A stretch of 64,000 bases of DNA, taken from Anaerolineaceae bacterium UBA4775. Its GTDB lineage: Bacteria; Chloroflexota; Anaerolineae; Anaerolineales; Anaerolineaceae. Below the pieces are notes generated by a model. It was given only the letters and a program-made list of their open reading frames with translations. It searched no databases and was not told where the DNA came from. The number at the start of each line of letters is the position of its first letter. The stretch's first letter is position 1. Location of the stretch: positions 1 to 64,000 of the forward strand of contig DHHJ01000010.1 in the NCBI GenBank assembly GCA_002403205.1. Reading direction: 5' to 3'. Shown here piece after piece: positions 1-9,096 of this stretch. The translations under genes were made by a program, and so were the position numbers.

Positions 1-318
1 CCCTATCAGCTAACCGCTGCCCCTCTTGAAGGAGGGGAGAAAGAAAGTGTGCGTAAGTTTCTGCCACAGCCACCCCTACCAGATATCCCAACTTGATGCG
101 CAGAAAAGCGCTGACCACCCTACATTTCTTTTAGATTTAAGCTCTCGCCTCTCAGCTACAAGCTGCCAACTGCCAGCTAGCACCCATTATTAAGGTGTTA
201 TGCACCAAACAGCTGCGAAATTTGTAAATTCCCTGACGACTTTTCCTGGAAGATTAAGTAGAATCCATTGACGCGAGTGAACACTGGATAAAACTAAGAC
301 ATGATCATGACTTAATAA
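1..318. other. Intergenic stretch without a gene
   Basis: I see no supportable gene here. Near the left edge a C-rich/G-rich inverted repeat (CCCCTC at about 20-25 and GAGGGG at about 33-38) could form a small hairpin. At about 150-180 there is a degenerate run of AGCT/AACTGCC-type heptamers resembling the minus strand of the heptamer array at 34.1 kb. Confidence 0.4.
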
Positions 319-776
319 CATACCTTCAAAACCGTGTTTAAGGGTGCGGGCAACGGCGGTGTATTTGTGACCGTTCCCTTCGATCTGGAAGCAGTTTTTG
401 GCAAGAAACGTGTCAGGGCGAAGGCCACCGTCGCCGGGATGCCCAACTTGGGCAGTTTTGCCTGCATGGGCACTGGCGATCATCTCCTGATCGTGCTCAA
501 AGAAATCCGAGAGCAAGTGGGTGTGCCTTTTGGTGATGAAATCGAAACCACTGTCGAGGAGGATACCCAGCCGCAGGTGGTCGTTATCCTGGAGGATATG
601 TAGCAGGCTTTAGTGCCTTCGCCTGGAACCGGGGCATTTTTTATCAGCTTTCACATACCCAAGGGAAAGGATATGTCCAGAGGATCGAGGATGCCAAACG
701 CGCGCAGACCCGCCAGTGCTGGTTTGAAAAGCTGATTGATCTGCTCACAGAAGAGCAAAAAGCTCGCTATGCTTAG
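319..776 (+). pseudogene. Decayed DUF1905 / YdeI (OmpD-associated) gene
   Basis: The first part (from about 319, with a possible GTG start at 334) reads as a DUF1905 beta-barrel domain up to a stop at 601-603. In another frame, from 603 to the TAG at 774-776, the sequence continues with the helical tail of YdeI/OmdA proteins, including YVQRIEDAKRAQTR. In intact relatives the two parts are one chain of about 150-200 residues. Here they are split by a frame change with an in-frame stop, the linker is shortened, and no ATG or ribosome binding site precedes the first part. I read it as an inactivated gene. The role of intact relatives is poorly known, so nothing further is claimed. Confidence 0.7.
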
Positions 777-829
777 GTTGTCGTTTTAGACGGAATTTCA
801 TTACGGGTGAAAAGTGCAAAGGAGACAGA

Positions 830-1201
830 ATGTCAGATAATCCCAATCCCCCCCAATCCGTGGATGACTACATCGCCGGCTTTCCAGCTGACATCCAGGA
901 GATTTTGCAGCACATCCGCTCGATTATCATAGAGAGCGCGCCTGAAGCGGAAGAGACGATCAGCTATCAAATGCCCACATATCGTTTACATGGCAACCTG
1001 GTCCATTTTGCAGCTTTCAAAAACCACATTGGGTTATATCCCGCCCCAGCGGGTGTTGAAGCTTTCCAGGTTGAGCTGGCGCCTTTTCATTACGGGAAAG
1101 GGTCGATCCGTTTTCCGCTTGACAAGCCAATTCCTTATGACTTAATCAAGAGGATTGTTGAATTCCGAGTAAAGGAAAACCTCGCTGGGAAGGATCAATG
1201 A
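830..1201 (+). CDS. DUF1801 (YdhG-like) small protein
   Basis: A 123-residue cytoplasmic protein matching the DUF1801/YdhG fold. An N-terminal helix with VDDYIAGFP is followed by the characteristic EETISYQMPTYRL and then HFAAFKNHIGLYP. Members occur as stand-alone proteins sometimes annotated as iron chaperones, but the biochemical role is not established. The ATG at 830 is preceded by AGGAG at a good distance. The gene lies directly after the decayed DUF1905/YdeI gene, and these two families are often found together. It ends before a hairpin that could terminate transcription. Confidence 0.85.
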   Translation: MSDNPNPPQSVDDYIAGFPADIQEILQHIRSIIIESAPEAEETISYQMPTYRLHGNLVHFAAFKNHIGLYPAPAGVEAFQVELAPFHYGKGSIRFPLDKPIPYDLIKRIVEFRVKENLAGKDQ

Positions 1202-1260
1202 GGGGGAAGGTCACCTTTTGAAGTCTTAGTCTGCTGGTTATATATCCAACTTTATAACGC

Positions 1261-1299
1261 CGAATTAAAAACCGGTTTGATCCGGTTTTGCACAATTCG
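1261..1299 (+). terminator. Hairpin after the DUF1801 gene
   Basis: An inner stem AAAACCGG / CCGGTTTT with the 6-base loop TTTGAT is enclosed by an outer CGAATT / AATTCG pairing. The T-run is inside the stem arm, so it is a plausible but not classic intrinsic terminator. From here to 1496 I see no gene. Confidence 0.5.
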
Positions 1300-1496
1300 G
1301 ATGTCAAGGTGATTTTATAAATGGGTTGCGGGTTTATGTCTGCAATGATTTCGTTGTTATAATATTCATCCGCAGTACGCTGACGGCTTAAGACATGATC
1401 CCCTGGTTATCTGCCGGACAGTGAACATGATGCGCCGTAGAGTTTTTTGATGGGGTGACGACTATGGAAAATGCGGATTTGAACCCTTATTAATCA

Positions 1497-3527
1497 TCAA
1501 CTCTGCAAGGTGTTCCGCCATGAGACGAATAAATGGTAAAGGGCTTCAGACCCCACGATTGGCAGGGCGTGATCATCGAATTTTGTGGGATACATCAGAA
1601 ATGGGAAGCTCTGAGGACCGCCTACGCCGCCATGATGACCAACCTGGTTTTCGAAGCCACTCAATTCGCCGGTTTTCGGGTCATAGCTGGTATTAACGAT
1701 GATGTCCGGGCAGTTGCTGAAGGTGCACTCCCTGCGCAAAAGCGCAGGAAGGTTGGGGGAGTAGTGCACCAGCGGGTTGATGCCCTCATATGTATCAGTT
1801 GATAAATAATACAGCCCTTCCTTGCCCATCACGACATCGCCCCAGGTTGAGGAATTAACGATCAGGAACCCGATTCCTGGGTGGCTGATCAAGTCTACAA
1901 TCAGGTTGGGATAATGAACCTGGATCAGCTCGAGAGAAAGGCGTTGTCTGGACTCAGTGAAATAGACCAGTCCGGTGCAGCCGGAACCAAATACAGCCAA
2001 GGGGGCATCGGAGGGAGAGATGACATCTTGAGTGGATGATCCCGCCCTTTTATTAGGCGAATTTTTCCGCATACTTTCGTGGGTGATCCGGGAGATAAAT
2101 TTATTCAACACTTGCGTCGTGCGAGGCTTGCCGGGTAGCGCATCCTTGATAAACGCGTCAAATTTGTCGAGCAATTCATCGTTATTCTCGGAGTAAAAGA
2201 TGTTATTTTTTTCATCGATGGCTTGTCTGACCAGTTCCTGTAAAGAGATACCATAAGTGTTTTTAAATGTTCCACCATGTGTTTGACCATGATCTGCAAG
2301 CAGAACAATCTCGTAAGGGCGAGGGGCAAGATCAGCGGCTTGACCCAGCCGGTTAATCAGACGGTCAATTTCCTCAAGGGTTTGGAAGGCCTCCGTAGAT
2401 TCTACACCCGTGTAGTGCGCCACGTTGTCGTACCCCGTGAGGCAGGCATAGATTGCTGGCATGCCGCGTAAAAGATCGCCGATCACCACATAAGTCGTCA
2501 GGGGCTGGAAGATCTGGCAGTCGGCAGCACGAATAAAAGCATACAAAGCGTTCCTGCTGGAAACGACATATTTGTCTCTTCGCAAGCGCTGAACCACATT
2601 TTGTATCCATTCTCTGAAAACGGCATAGATGAATTGTGTGATCATCCGGAACACAATGACCGGATTGATGACATAAAAATACAATCCTGGCCCGGTTGGT
2701 CGGTTTCTGTCGAGCATCGTGCTGATCGTGAAAAGTGTTTCACGTGCGTCTCCTGAGAAGATGTTAGCTCGTGATGCGCCGTCCGACGCTAATAAACCTT
2801 TGCCGTTGCTTCTTCCTTTCTCGATTTGAGCAGCGTCCCAAAAACTGCCAGAGCGAAAGGATTTCTGTTTTTGACGGTCCCACCAGCGGTAAGCCGGGAT
2901 ATCGTTATTATTACCCAGCAGAATCCCGGCTTGCATGGCTCCTGTTTGAGATGAAAAATCCGTTTCCCAGGTTGTGAGGTGATGAGTACCATTTTCGAGC
3001 CAGCGTTTAAGGGTAGGCATTCGTCCATTGCGGATGGCTTTTTGCAGGACTTCATGGCTGACGCCGTCAATTTCCAGGAAAAGGATCCCAGGGGTTTCGG
3101 TTTGCTGTGGTTTTCCCCTTTTTAAGATTAATCTTTTTGAAATGTACTTATCAAAGGCTTGATCAACGTCCAGAGACATGTAGCTTTCAATCACGACTGT
3201 GATTGCCGTCAGAATGAAAACAGTCCACAATCCAGCCGAAAAGTCGATAATCATGATGCCGGGTATCTGGTTCCCAAGTATGATCAGCAAGCTAACCGTC
3301 ACAACAGTTGAAATCAAAGGAAACATCCAACCCGGTAAATAGGAGAGAAAATGCAAGAAAATCCACCAGTACAACACCTGTGAGATCAGATAAATCAGCG
3401 CGAGGATGATGGCTGGGGGAATGGATTGGATACTCACCCCTGGCAAAACGGTCCCCAAAATCACGAGTATGATGCTCTGGATGGCGATTATTGCAATGAA
3501 TTGGCGGATGGTTTGACTGTACCGCAT
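1497..3527 (-). CDS. Membrane-anchored alkaline phosphatase superfamily phosphodiesterase
   Basis: A 676-residue protein. Residues 1-120 contain about four hydrophobic segments of the kind annotated as a phage-holin-like membrane region. From about 148 it is a type I phosphodiesterase/nucleotide pyrophosphatase domain of the alkaline phosphatase superfamily. Visible metal-site elements are LFLEIDG (D154), the nucleophile region SSQTGAM (T195), GYDNVAH, LLADHGQTHG and VGHHGG. Family knowledge suggests hydrolysis of a phosphodiester or phospholipid-like substrate at the membrane. The real substrate cannot be read from sequence. It lies upstream of a TVP38/VTT gene on the same strand with about a 76-base gap, so the two may be co-transcribed and both concern the membrane. 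Confidence 0.8.
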   Translation of the reverse strand: MRYSQTIRQFIAIIAIQSIILVILGTVLPGVSIQSIPPAIILALIYLISQVLYWWIFLHFLSYLPGWMFPLISTVVTVSLLIILGNQIPGIMIIDFSAGLWTVFILTAITVVIESYMSLDVDQAFDKYISKRLILKRGKPQQTETPGILFLEIDGVSHEVLQKAIRNGRMPTLKRWLENGTHHLTTWETDFSSQTGAMQAGILLGNNNDIPAYRWWDRQKQKSFRSGSFWDAAQIEKGRSNGKGLLASDGASRANIFSGDARETLFTISTMLDRNRPTGPGLYFYVINPVIVFRMITQFIYAVFREWIQNVVQRLRRDKYVVSSRNALYAFIRAADCQIFQPLTTYVVIGDLLRGMPAIYACLTGYDNVAHYTGVESTEAFQTLEEIDRLINRLGQAADLAPRPYEIVLLADHGQTHGGTFKNTYGISLQELVRQAIDEKNNIFYSENNDELLDKFDAFIKDALPGKPRTTQVLNKFISRITHESMRKNSPNKRAGSSTQDVISPSDAPLAVFGSGCTGLVYFTESRQRLSLELIQVHYPNLIVDLISHPGIGFLIVNSSTWGDVVMGKEGLYYLSTDTYEGINPLVHYSPNLPALLRRECTFSNCPDIIVNTSYDPKTGELSGFENQVGHHGGVGGPQSFPFLMYPTKFDDHALPIVGSEALYHLFVSWRNTLQS

Positions 3528-3603
3528 GAATGACCCTCCGTCGGGCTTATTGAAAGAATATCTTATATGGGAAAATGAGATATTCGAAAAATTCTTATTG
3601 ATT

Positions 3604-4194
3604 TCACATAAAAGGCAACTTTATAAACAGGCTGATTAGTTTTTCTCCACCATAAGCGATGAAAAAAGCGCTCAATGTGTTCATTGTGATGGTTGTTACC
3701 AAATAGAGCGGCATTGGCACATGGTAAGCCCCCGCAATGAAACTTAAACCTCTAACCCCGCCAGGAATTAAACGCCCAAACAAGAGCACATAGGGCGAGT
3801 CAACTGGAAGTTTGCCAAGGTTAAAGGGCAGACGGGCTTTGTTCTCCTCAAAATCAAAAATATCGCCCAAGGCTTCGCCTACTTTGTACTCGAGGAAAGC
3901 AGAAAGTGAGTTTCCCAGGACAGCCACCAGCGCTGCCTGCAGCGGACCGAGCAAGACAGCCAAAAACAGCGTGATTGGCGATGTGGGGATAAAGGTTATC
4001 CCCAGGGCTGTATACAATACAAGGCTGATGGCCAGGGTAAACTGGACGTTTTCTGTCACAAATCCCTGAAAATCCTCAAACCTGTATGACAGGGTCACCA
4101 CCAAGCCGATGATCAAGAGTCCAAAAATAATGGTTGCTTTGATCTTTTTATCCTTCGAAATCCTCAGGTTCGGATCTTGGCTGTCTGTTTCCAT
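3604..4194 (-). CDS. TVP38/TMEM64 family (VTT domain) membrane protein
   Basis: A 196-residue integral membrane protein with about five hydrophobic segments. The VTT/SNARE-associated core reads FIPTSPITLFLAVLLGP, then GNSLSAFLEYKVGEALGD and FGRLIPGGVRGLSFIAGA, with the family's conserved Gly/Pro/Arg pattern in the re-entrant loops. DedA/TVP38 proteins are implicated in lipid scrambling or undecaprenyl-phosphate recycling. The exact role here is inference. It sits just upstream of the membrane phosphodiesterase gene on the same strand. Confidence 0.85.
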   Translation of the reverse strand: METDSQDPNLRISKDKKIKATIIFGLLIIGLVVTLSYRFEDFQGFVTENVQFTLAISLVLYTALGITFIPTSPITLFLAVLLGPLQAALVAVLGNSLSAFLEYKVGEALGDIFDFEENKARLPFNLGKLPVDSPYVLLFGRLIPGGVRGLSFIAGAYHVPMPLYLVTTITMNTLSAFFIAYGGEKLISLFIKLPFM

Positions 4195-4282
4195 AGTCCT
4201 TATTGTATGCCTGACGGGTTGGTGTTAGGTTTGCCAGCCAGGTCTTTGATGTAGGTAGAGTTAGTATACCCTCGGTAACGGG

Positions 4283-6169
4283 TCAAAATAAGACAGGCTG
4301 AATCTCGAACTGGCTGTTGTACAGCTCGGCATAGAAACCATTTTGCTGAAGCAGGGCATCGTGGCTGCCCTGTTCCACGATGTCGCCGTCGCGCATCACC
4401 AGGATCAGGTCGGCGTTGCGGATGGTCGACAGTCGATGGGCGATAATGAAACTGGTGCGGCCGTGCATCAGTCGGTCCATGGCTTCCTGGATGAGCCCCT
4501 CGGTGCGGGTATCCACAGAGCTGGTAGCCTCATCGAGGATCAGCATGGGCGGGTCGGCCAGCACAGCCCGCGCGATGGTCAGGAGCTGCTTCTGTCCGGC
4601 GGAGATGTTAGAGGCGTCCTCGTTAAGCTCCATTTGATAACCGCCCGGCAAGGTGCGGATGAAGTGGTCAACATGTGCCGTGGTGGCCGCCCGGATCACC
4701 TCCTCGTCCTCCGCATCATCACGGCCAAAGCGGATGTTCTCAGCTATTGTGTCGTTGTACAGCCAGGTATCCTGCAGGACCATGGCAAACAGCTTGCGAA
4801 GGTCATTGCGTTTAAAGTCTTTGATATTGTGCCCATCGACCAAAATTGCGCCGCTGTCCACATCATAGAAGCGCATGAGCAGTTTGACCAGAGTAGTTTT
4901 GCCAGCACCCGTTGGGCCGACAATGGCGATCTTCTGCCCCGGCTCTGCCTTGAATGAGAAGTCCTTGATCACCACTTCTTCAGGCTCGTACCCAAACTGG
5001 ACATGGCGGAATTCGACCTGCCCTTCCACTCGGTCGAGCTGGATGGGGTCGGCGGTTTCCTCGACTTCTTCGGGTTCATTGATAAATTCAAACACGCGCT
5101 CCGCTGCTGCTGCTGTCTGCTGCAGGACGTTGGAAATATTGGCAATCTGCATCAAGGGTTGGTTAAATTGACGCACATACTGGATGAATGCCTGGATATC
5201 GCCCACGGTGATGGTGCCCTGGATGGCCAGGTACCCCCCCAAAATACTGACGGCGACATACCCCAGGTTGCTGATGACGCGCATGGTCGGCATGATCAGG
5301 TTTGACAGGAATTGGGAGATCCAGGCGGAGCTGTAGAGGGTGGCGTTGAGCCGGTTGAAGGTGTTGATCGACTCCTCTTCTGCATTGAAGGCTTTGATGA
5401 CCACATGCCCGGCAAACATTTCCTCCACATGACCATTGACATGCCCAAGGTATTCCTGCTGCTGAGTGAAATATTTCTGTGAATTACGCACGACCTGCCT
5501 GATGACCACCAGTGATAAGGGTACAGTCACAAGGGCGATCAGGGTCATGGTCCAACTGATGGAAAACATCATAATCAGGATGCCCACTACACTGGTCACC
5601 GAGGTGATGATCTGCGATAGACTCTGGTTGAGGGTCTGGCTGACGGTGTCAACATCATTGGTGACACGGGAGAGCACCTCGCCCTGGCTGATTTTGTCGA
5701 AATACTGCAGGGGCAGCCGGTTGATCTTACTGGAAATGTCCTGCCTGAATCGATAGGTGACATCGATTGAGACCCCGGCCATGATATAGCTCTGGAGAAA
5801 TTGGAGAAATGCTGAGATCACATACAGAATGGCCACCTGCACGAGGATGGCACTGACAGCCGGGAAGTCGATTCCTGAGCCGCGACCTGAGATTTGAGCG
5901 ACAACCCCTTCAAAAAGCAGGGTGGTGGCCCGCCCCAGGATTCTGGGGCCGAGAATAGCAAACACCGTTGAGCCTGCTGCCAGCAGCATCACCGCCAGGA
6001 TGATCAGGTTGTATTTTCCCAGGTATTGAATCAGCTGCCTGAGGGTGCCTTTGAAGTCGCGGGCTTTTTCTCCTGGTCTCAAGCCCATTGACCTGCGGCC
6101 CATAGTTTGGCGTGGTGTGCTTTGGGACCGCTTTGATGCGGATTGGTTGTGATTTTGATTTGCGTTCAT
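4283..6169 (-). CDS. ABC exporter half-transporter (canonical Walker B partner)
   Basis: A 628-residue type IV ABC half-transporter: a cytoplasmic N-terminal tail, six membrane segments (about residues 50-340), then a nucleotide-binding domain with Walker A GPTGAGKTT, Walker B MLILDEATSSVD and H-loop IIAHRLS. The signature is NISAGQKQ rather than LSGGQ. The start codon overlaps the stop of the upstream half-transporter by four bases (ATGA), so translation is probably coupled and the two form a heterodimer. The catalytic Glu after Walker B is present here while the partner has Asp, the asymmetry known from LmrCD and TM287/288. Substrate is unknown; drug or lipid export is the family expectation. 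Confidence 0.93.
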   Translation of the reverse strand: MNANQNHNQSASKRSQSTPRQTMGRRSMGLRPGEKARDFKGTLRQLIQYLGKYNLIILAVMLLAAGSTVFAILGPRILGRATTLLFEGVVAQISGRGSGIDFPAVSAILVQVAILYVISAFLQFLQSYIMAGVSIDVTYRFRQDISSKINRLPLQYFDKISQGEVLSRVTNDVDTVSQTLNQSLSQIITSVTSVVGILIMMFSISWTMTLIALVTVPLSLVVIRQVVRNSQKYFTQQQEYLGHVNGHVEEMFAGHVVIKAFNAEEESINTFNRLNATLYSSAWISQFLSNLIMPTMRVISNLGYVAVSILGGYLAIQGTITVGDIQAFIQYVRQFNQPLMQIANISNVLQQTAAAAERVFEFINEPEEVEETADPIQLDRVEGQVEFRHVQFGYEPEEVVIKDFSFKAEPGQKIAIVGPTGAGKTTLVKLLMRFYDVDSGAILVDGHNIKDFKRNDLRKLFAMVLQDTWLYNDTIAENIRFGRDDAEDEEVIRAATTAHVDHFIRTLPGGYQMELNEDASNISAGQKQLLTIARAVLADPPMLILDEATSSVDTRTEGLIQEAMDRLMHGRTSFIIAHRLSTIRNADLILVMRDGDIVEQGSHDALLQQNGFYAELYNSQFEIQPVLF

Positions 6170-8400
6170 GCCAATTCCTCCATGCTCAGCTGCGATGTGG
6201 CAATTTCCTGGTAGGTCTGGCAGGTTTCCATAAGCTCGCGATGGGTACCCTGGCCGACAATTATCCCATCTTCTAAAACGATAATCTGGTCTGCGCCGAT
6301 GACCGTGGCCACGCGCTGGGTGACCATTAAGACGGTGCTGTGTCCGGTCTTTTCTTTAAGCGCTTTGCGCAATGCCGAATCGGTTTTAAAGTCGAGGGCT
6401 GAGAAGCTATCGTCAAAAATGAAGATCGGTGGCTGCTTGACCAGTGCCCGAGCGATGCTCAAGCGCTGTTTTTGACCGCCGGAGACGTTTGTGCCGCCTT
6501 GGGAGATCTCGGCTTGGAGCCCTTCGGGGTTATCGTATACGAACTCAGCCGCCTGGGCAATTTCTATGGCTTGGTGGAGGGTGTTTTCGCTGGCGTCCTG
6601 GTCTGCAAAGCGCAGGTTGGTTTCCACAGTGCCGGTGAACAGTGTACCTTGTTGGGGGACATACCCGATTTTCTCTCGCAATTCGTGCTGGGGGACATGG
6701 CGTACGTCAATGCCGTCGATCAGGATTGAGCCGCGGGTCACATCAAAAAAGCGCGGGATCAGGTTGATGACGGTGGATTTACCACATCCGGTGGAACCGA
6801 TGATGGCCGTCATCTCGCCTGGTTGTGCAGTGAAGGAGATGTCGCACAAGACATCCTCTTCGGCATCAGGGTAGCGGAAATACACATTTTTGAATTCAAC
6901 CTTGCCACGGAAGGGCTCGGGAAATGCGAGGGGGTCTTGCGGGTCGATGATGACATTTTCGCTTTCTAGCACTTCAGCAATGCGGTCGCCAGAGACGGCA
7001 GCGCGTGGCAGGAAGATGAACAGCATAGATAACATCATAAATGCAAACATGATCTGCGTGCTGTATTGAAGAAAGGCCATCATATCGCCGACCTGAAGGG
7101 TGGACTGGGCGATCTGACTGGCACCCACCCAGATGATCAGAATCGACAAACCATTCATGATCAAAGAGATGAGGGGCATGATGATGGCCATCACACGGTT
7201 GATGAACAGGCCAACATCGACCAGATCCCGATTTGCCTGGTCGAAGCGGTCTTCCTCAAAGGCTTGTTTGTTGAAGGCCCGGATGACCATAATGCCCGAG
7301 AGGCTCTCCCTGGTGACCAGGTTGAGGCGGTCGATTAAATTCTGGATGATCTTAAATTTTGGCACTGCGACGATGAAGGCCACCGCAATCAAAAGCAGCA
7401 AGAGGCCTACCGCAAGGGCTATGATCCACCACATGTTGGGGCTCTTATCAATCGCTCGAATGATGCCGCCGATTCCCAGAATCGGGGCGAAAAAGGCCAT
7501 TCGCATGACCATGAAGATCACCTGCTGCACCTGGGTGACATCATTGGTAGCCCGGGTGATCAGTGAGGCGGTGGAGAATTTATTGAATTCCTGCTGGGAA
7601 AAGGTTTCGACCTTGGTAAAAATGTCTTTACGCACATCTCGGGCCACCCCGGCCGAGGTACGGGCAGCGAGATAGCTGACGGACACGTTGGTAATACCCG
7701 CTACCAGCGAAATGGCCACCATGATCGCGCCCGCGCGCAGGATGTAATTGGTTTGAATGCGGCTGATGTTGACCCCCAGCGCCTCGTATTCACGTTGGAT
7801 GGCTGCCGTTGCCATCTGGTCGATCAATGTTTCCGGGGTGGTTTCAAACTGCTGGTTGATTTGCGCGTTGATCTGTTCCAGTTGGGCAGGAGGTGCCATT
7901 TCGAGCAGGGAGAAGATGTCCATCCCCGGGGGCATCTGCGAGAGGTCAAAGGGGAGCTGATCAACCATTTCTGGAGCGGCTTCCGGGTTTTCACGGAACT
8001 GGTCGATCATTTGGAGGATGACCAGTCCCCTGACCATGATGGGTTCCAATAGGTCATGGTCTGTATCGCTCAGCTCTTCCAGCAGGTAGATCGGTTCAGA
8101 AGCCAAAGCCGGGTATTGCTCTAACAGCGCTTCGTCGTCGCTTTGTTCGATAAGCAGGTAGAATTGGTCGACGAGGGCTTGTTCTTGTGGAGAAAAGAAC
8201 AGGGACATCTGGTCGAGCTGGGTCTTACGAATCGCCTGGGGTAAAGCATCTTCAATGCCGTTATGCTGGATGCCGATATTGACGATCTGCGAGAGGTAAT
8301 CCGGCAGGGCTAAATCAGCGTTGGCCATGATGAACAGCAAAACAATGGTCGCTAAGATGAGGGGAATGTAGGGTTTGAGATATTTGGTCAGTCGTAACAT
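6166..8400 (-). CDS. ABC exporter half-transporter with large extracytoplasmic insertion (degenerate Walker B)
   Basis: A 744-residue half-transporter, longer than the usual ~580. After the first membrane segment (about residues 10-30) there is a ~170-residue polar, acidic, helix-rich insertion before the second segment at about 220, placed outside the membrane by topology. The nucleotide-binding domain has Walker A GSTGCGKS, signature NVSGGQKQRL and Walker B IFIFDDSFSALD, where Asp replaces the catalytic Glu. This is the degenerate-site partner of the 628-residue protein. It follows the marR gene by about 66 bases, so marR and both transporter genes look like one operon. Confidence 0.93.
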   Translation of the reverse strand: MLRLTKYLKPYIPLILATIVLLFIMANADLALPDYLSQIVNIGIQHNGIEDALPQAIRKTQLDQMSLFFSPQEQALVDQFYLLIEQSDDEALLEQYPALASEPIYLLEELSDTDHDLLEPIMVRGLVILQMIDQFRENPEAAPEMVDQLPFDLSQMPPGMDIFSLLEMAPPAQLEQINAQINQQFETTPETLIDQMATAAIQREYEALGVNISRIQTNYILRAGAIMVAISLVAGITNVSVSYLAARTSAGVARDVRKDIFTKVETFSQQEFNKFSTASLITRATNDVTQVQQVIFMVMRMAFFAPILGIGGIIRAIDKSPNMWWIIALAVGLLLLLIAVAFIVAVPKFKIIQNLIDRLNLVTRESLSGIMVIRAFNKQAFEEDRFDQANRDLVDVGLFINRVMAIIMPLISLIMNGLSILIIWVGASQIAQSTLQVGDMMAFLQYSTQIMFAFMMLSMLFIFLPRAAVSGDRIAEVLESENVIIDPQDPLAFPEPFRGKVEFKNVYFRYPDAEEDVLCDISFTAQPGEMTAIIGSTGCGKSTVINLIPRFFDVTRGSILIDGIDVRHVPQHELREKIGYVPQQGTLFTGTVETNLRFADQDASENTLHQAIEIAQAAEFVYDNPEGLQAEISQGGTNVSGGQKQRLSIARALVKQPPIFIFDDSFSALDFKTDSALRKALKEKTGHSTVLMVTQRVATVIGADQIIVLEDGIIVGQGTHRELMETCQTYQEIATSQLSMEELA

Positions 8401-8466
8401 TAATGGGTTATTCCTTTATGGTTGCGTTATTCACTGCTGTGAGCACGAATTTTATGCAGGCACCGA

Positions 8467-8961
8467 TCAGGGTTGTTTGGGTGCGGCTGAACAGGAATGC
8501 GCGCCATGGGTGTGGATCTGTTCCTTGAGCTGGTGCGCATAAGCGTTCAGGTTGGACAACGCTGGCAGCAGGGCATCGCGCTCCTCGGGTTGCATCAAGG
8601 CCGCGAGCTCATCGATCCAGGCGTGTTTGGCGTCCATGGATTCCTGAACCCGGTTGCTGCCCTGGTCGGTAAGTGCGATCTGCTTGATCCGCCGATCGTG
8701 CGGGTCCTTCGAACGTTCAACCAGGCCGGATGCTTCCAGTGAAGCCAGCAATTGGCTGACTGCTGCGATGGTAACACCCAGGTGGTCGGCAATATCATTA
8801 ACCGGGCAAGGACCGTGATGATAGAGTCGAAACAGTGTGTTGATCTGAGAAAAGGAAAGGGCGCTTTTGCGAGTGTAACGGATAAAAGCGCGCATGGAAC
8901 GATCCATGGATGTCTCCGCCCAATCTCTGAGGGCTTCGGTGAACGGATCCTGACCTGACAT
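8467..8961 (-). CDS. MarR-family transcriptional regulator
   Basis: A 164-residue winged-helix protein. The DNA-binding part includes PVNDIADHLGVTIAAVSQLL (recognition helix) and the wing SKDPHDRRIKQIALTDQG, with flanking dimerisation helices. MarR proteins usually repress their own operon and are released by a ligand. Being first in the operon ahead of an ABC exporter supports local control of drug or toxin export. The ATG at 8961 has GAGGT a few bases upstream, and a strong sigma-70 promoter lies just behind it. Confidence 0.92.
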   Translation of the reverse strand: MSGQDPFTEALRDWAETSMDRSMRAFIRYTRKSALSFSQINTLFRLYHHGPCPVNDIADHLGVTIAAVSQLLASLEASGLVERSKDPHDRRIKQIALTDQGSNRVQESMDAKHAWIDELAALMQPEERDALLPALSNLNAYAHQLKEQIHTHGAHSCSAAPKQP

Positions 8962-8970
8962 GATTTACCT

Positions 8971-8986
8971 CACTTAATAGTTAAAC
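8971..8986. promoter_or_regulatory. Possible MarR operator
   Basis: Between the promoter and the marR start is an imperfect A/T-rich inverted repeat, CTTAATAGTTAAA, with TTAA at both ends. Its size and position fit a MarR-dimer site that would block the promoter. This is pattern-based inference. Confidence 0.35.
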
Positions 8987-8993
8987 GGGCTAA

Positions 8994-9022
8994 AGTATAT
9001 AACTTTTAGAATGAATTGTCAA
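8994..9022 (-). promoter_or_regulatory. Sigma-70 promoter of the marR-ABC operon
   Basis: On the minus strand there is a perfect -35 TTGACA (9022-9017), a 17-base spacer and -10 TATACT (8999-8994). This is one of the best promoter matches in the window. Transcription would start near 8987, giving a short leader before the ATG at 8961. Confidence 0.8.
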
Positions 9023-9025
9023 GTT

Positions 9026-9096
9026 TGCCTTGACATTTGCCTTGACAGTTTGCCTTGACATGCCTTGACAGTTTGCCTTGACAGTTTGCCTTGACA
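9026..9096. repeat. Six direct copies of TGCCTTGACA
   Basis: TGCCTTGACA occurs exactly at 9026, 9038, 9051, 9061, 9074 and 9087, with start spacings of 12, 13, 10, 13 and 13 bases, mostly embedded in TTTGCCTTGACAG. The array starts four bases behind the marR -35 box. Each copy carries TTGACA on the plus strand. It may be a cluster of regulator sites or a slippage-made minisatellite. The remaining ~290 bases to 9389 hold no gene that I can support. Confidence 0.9.
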
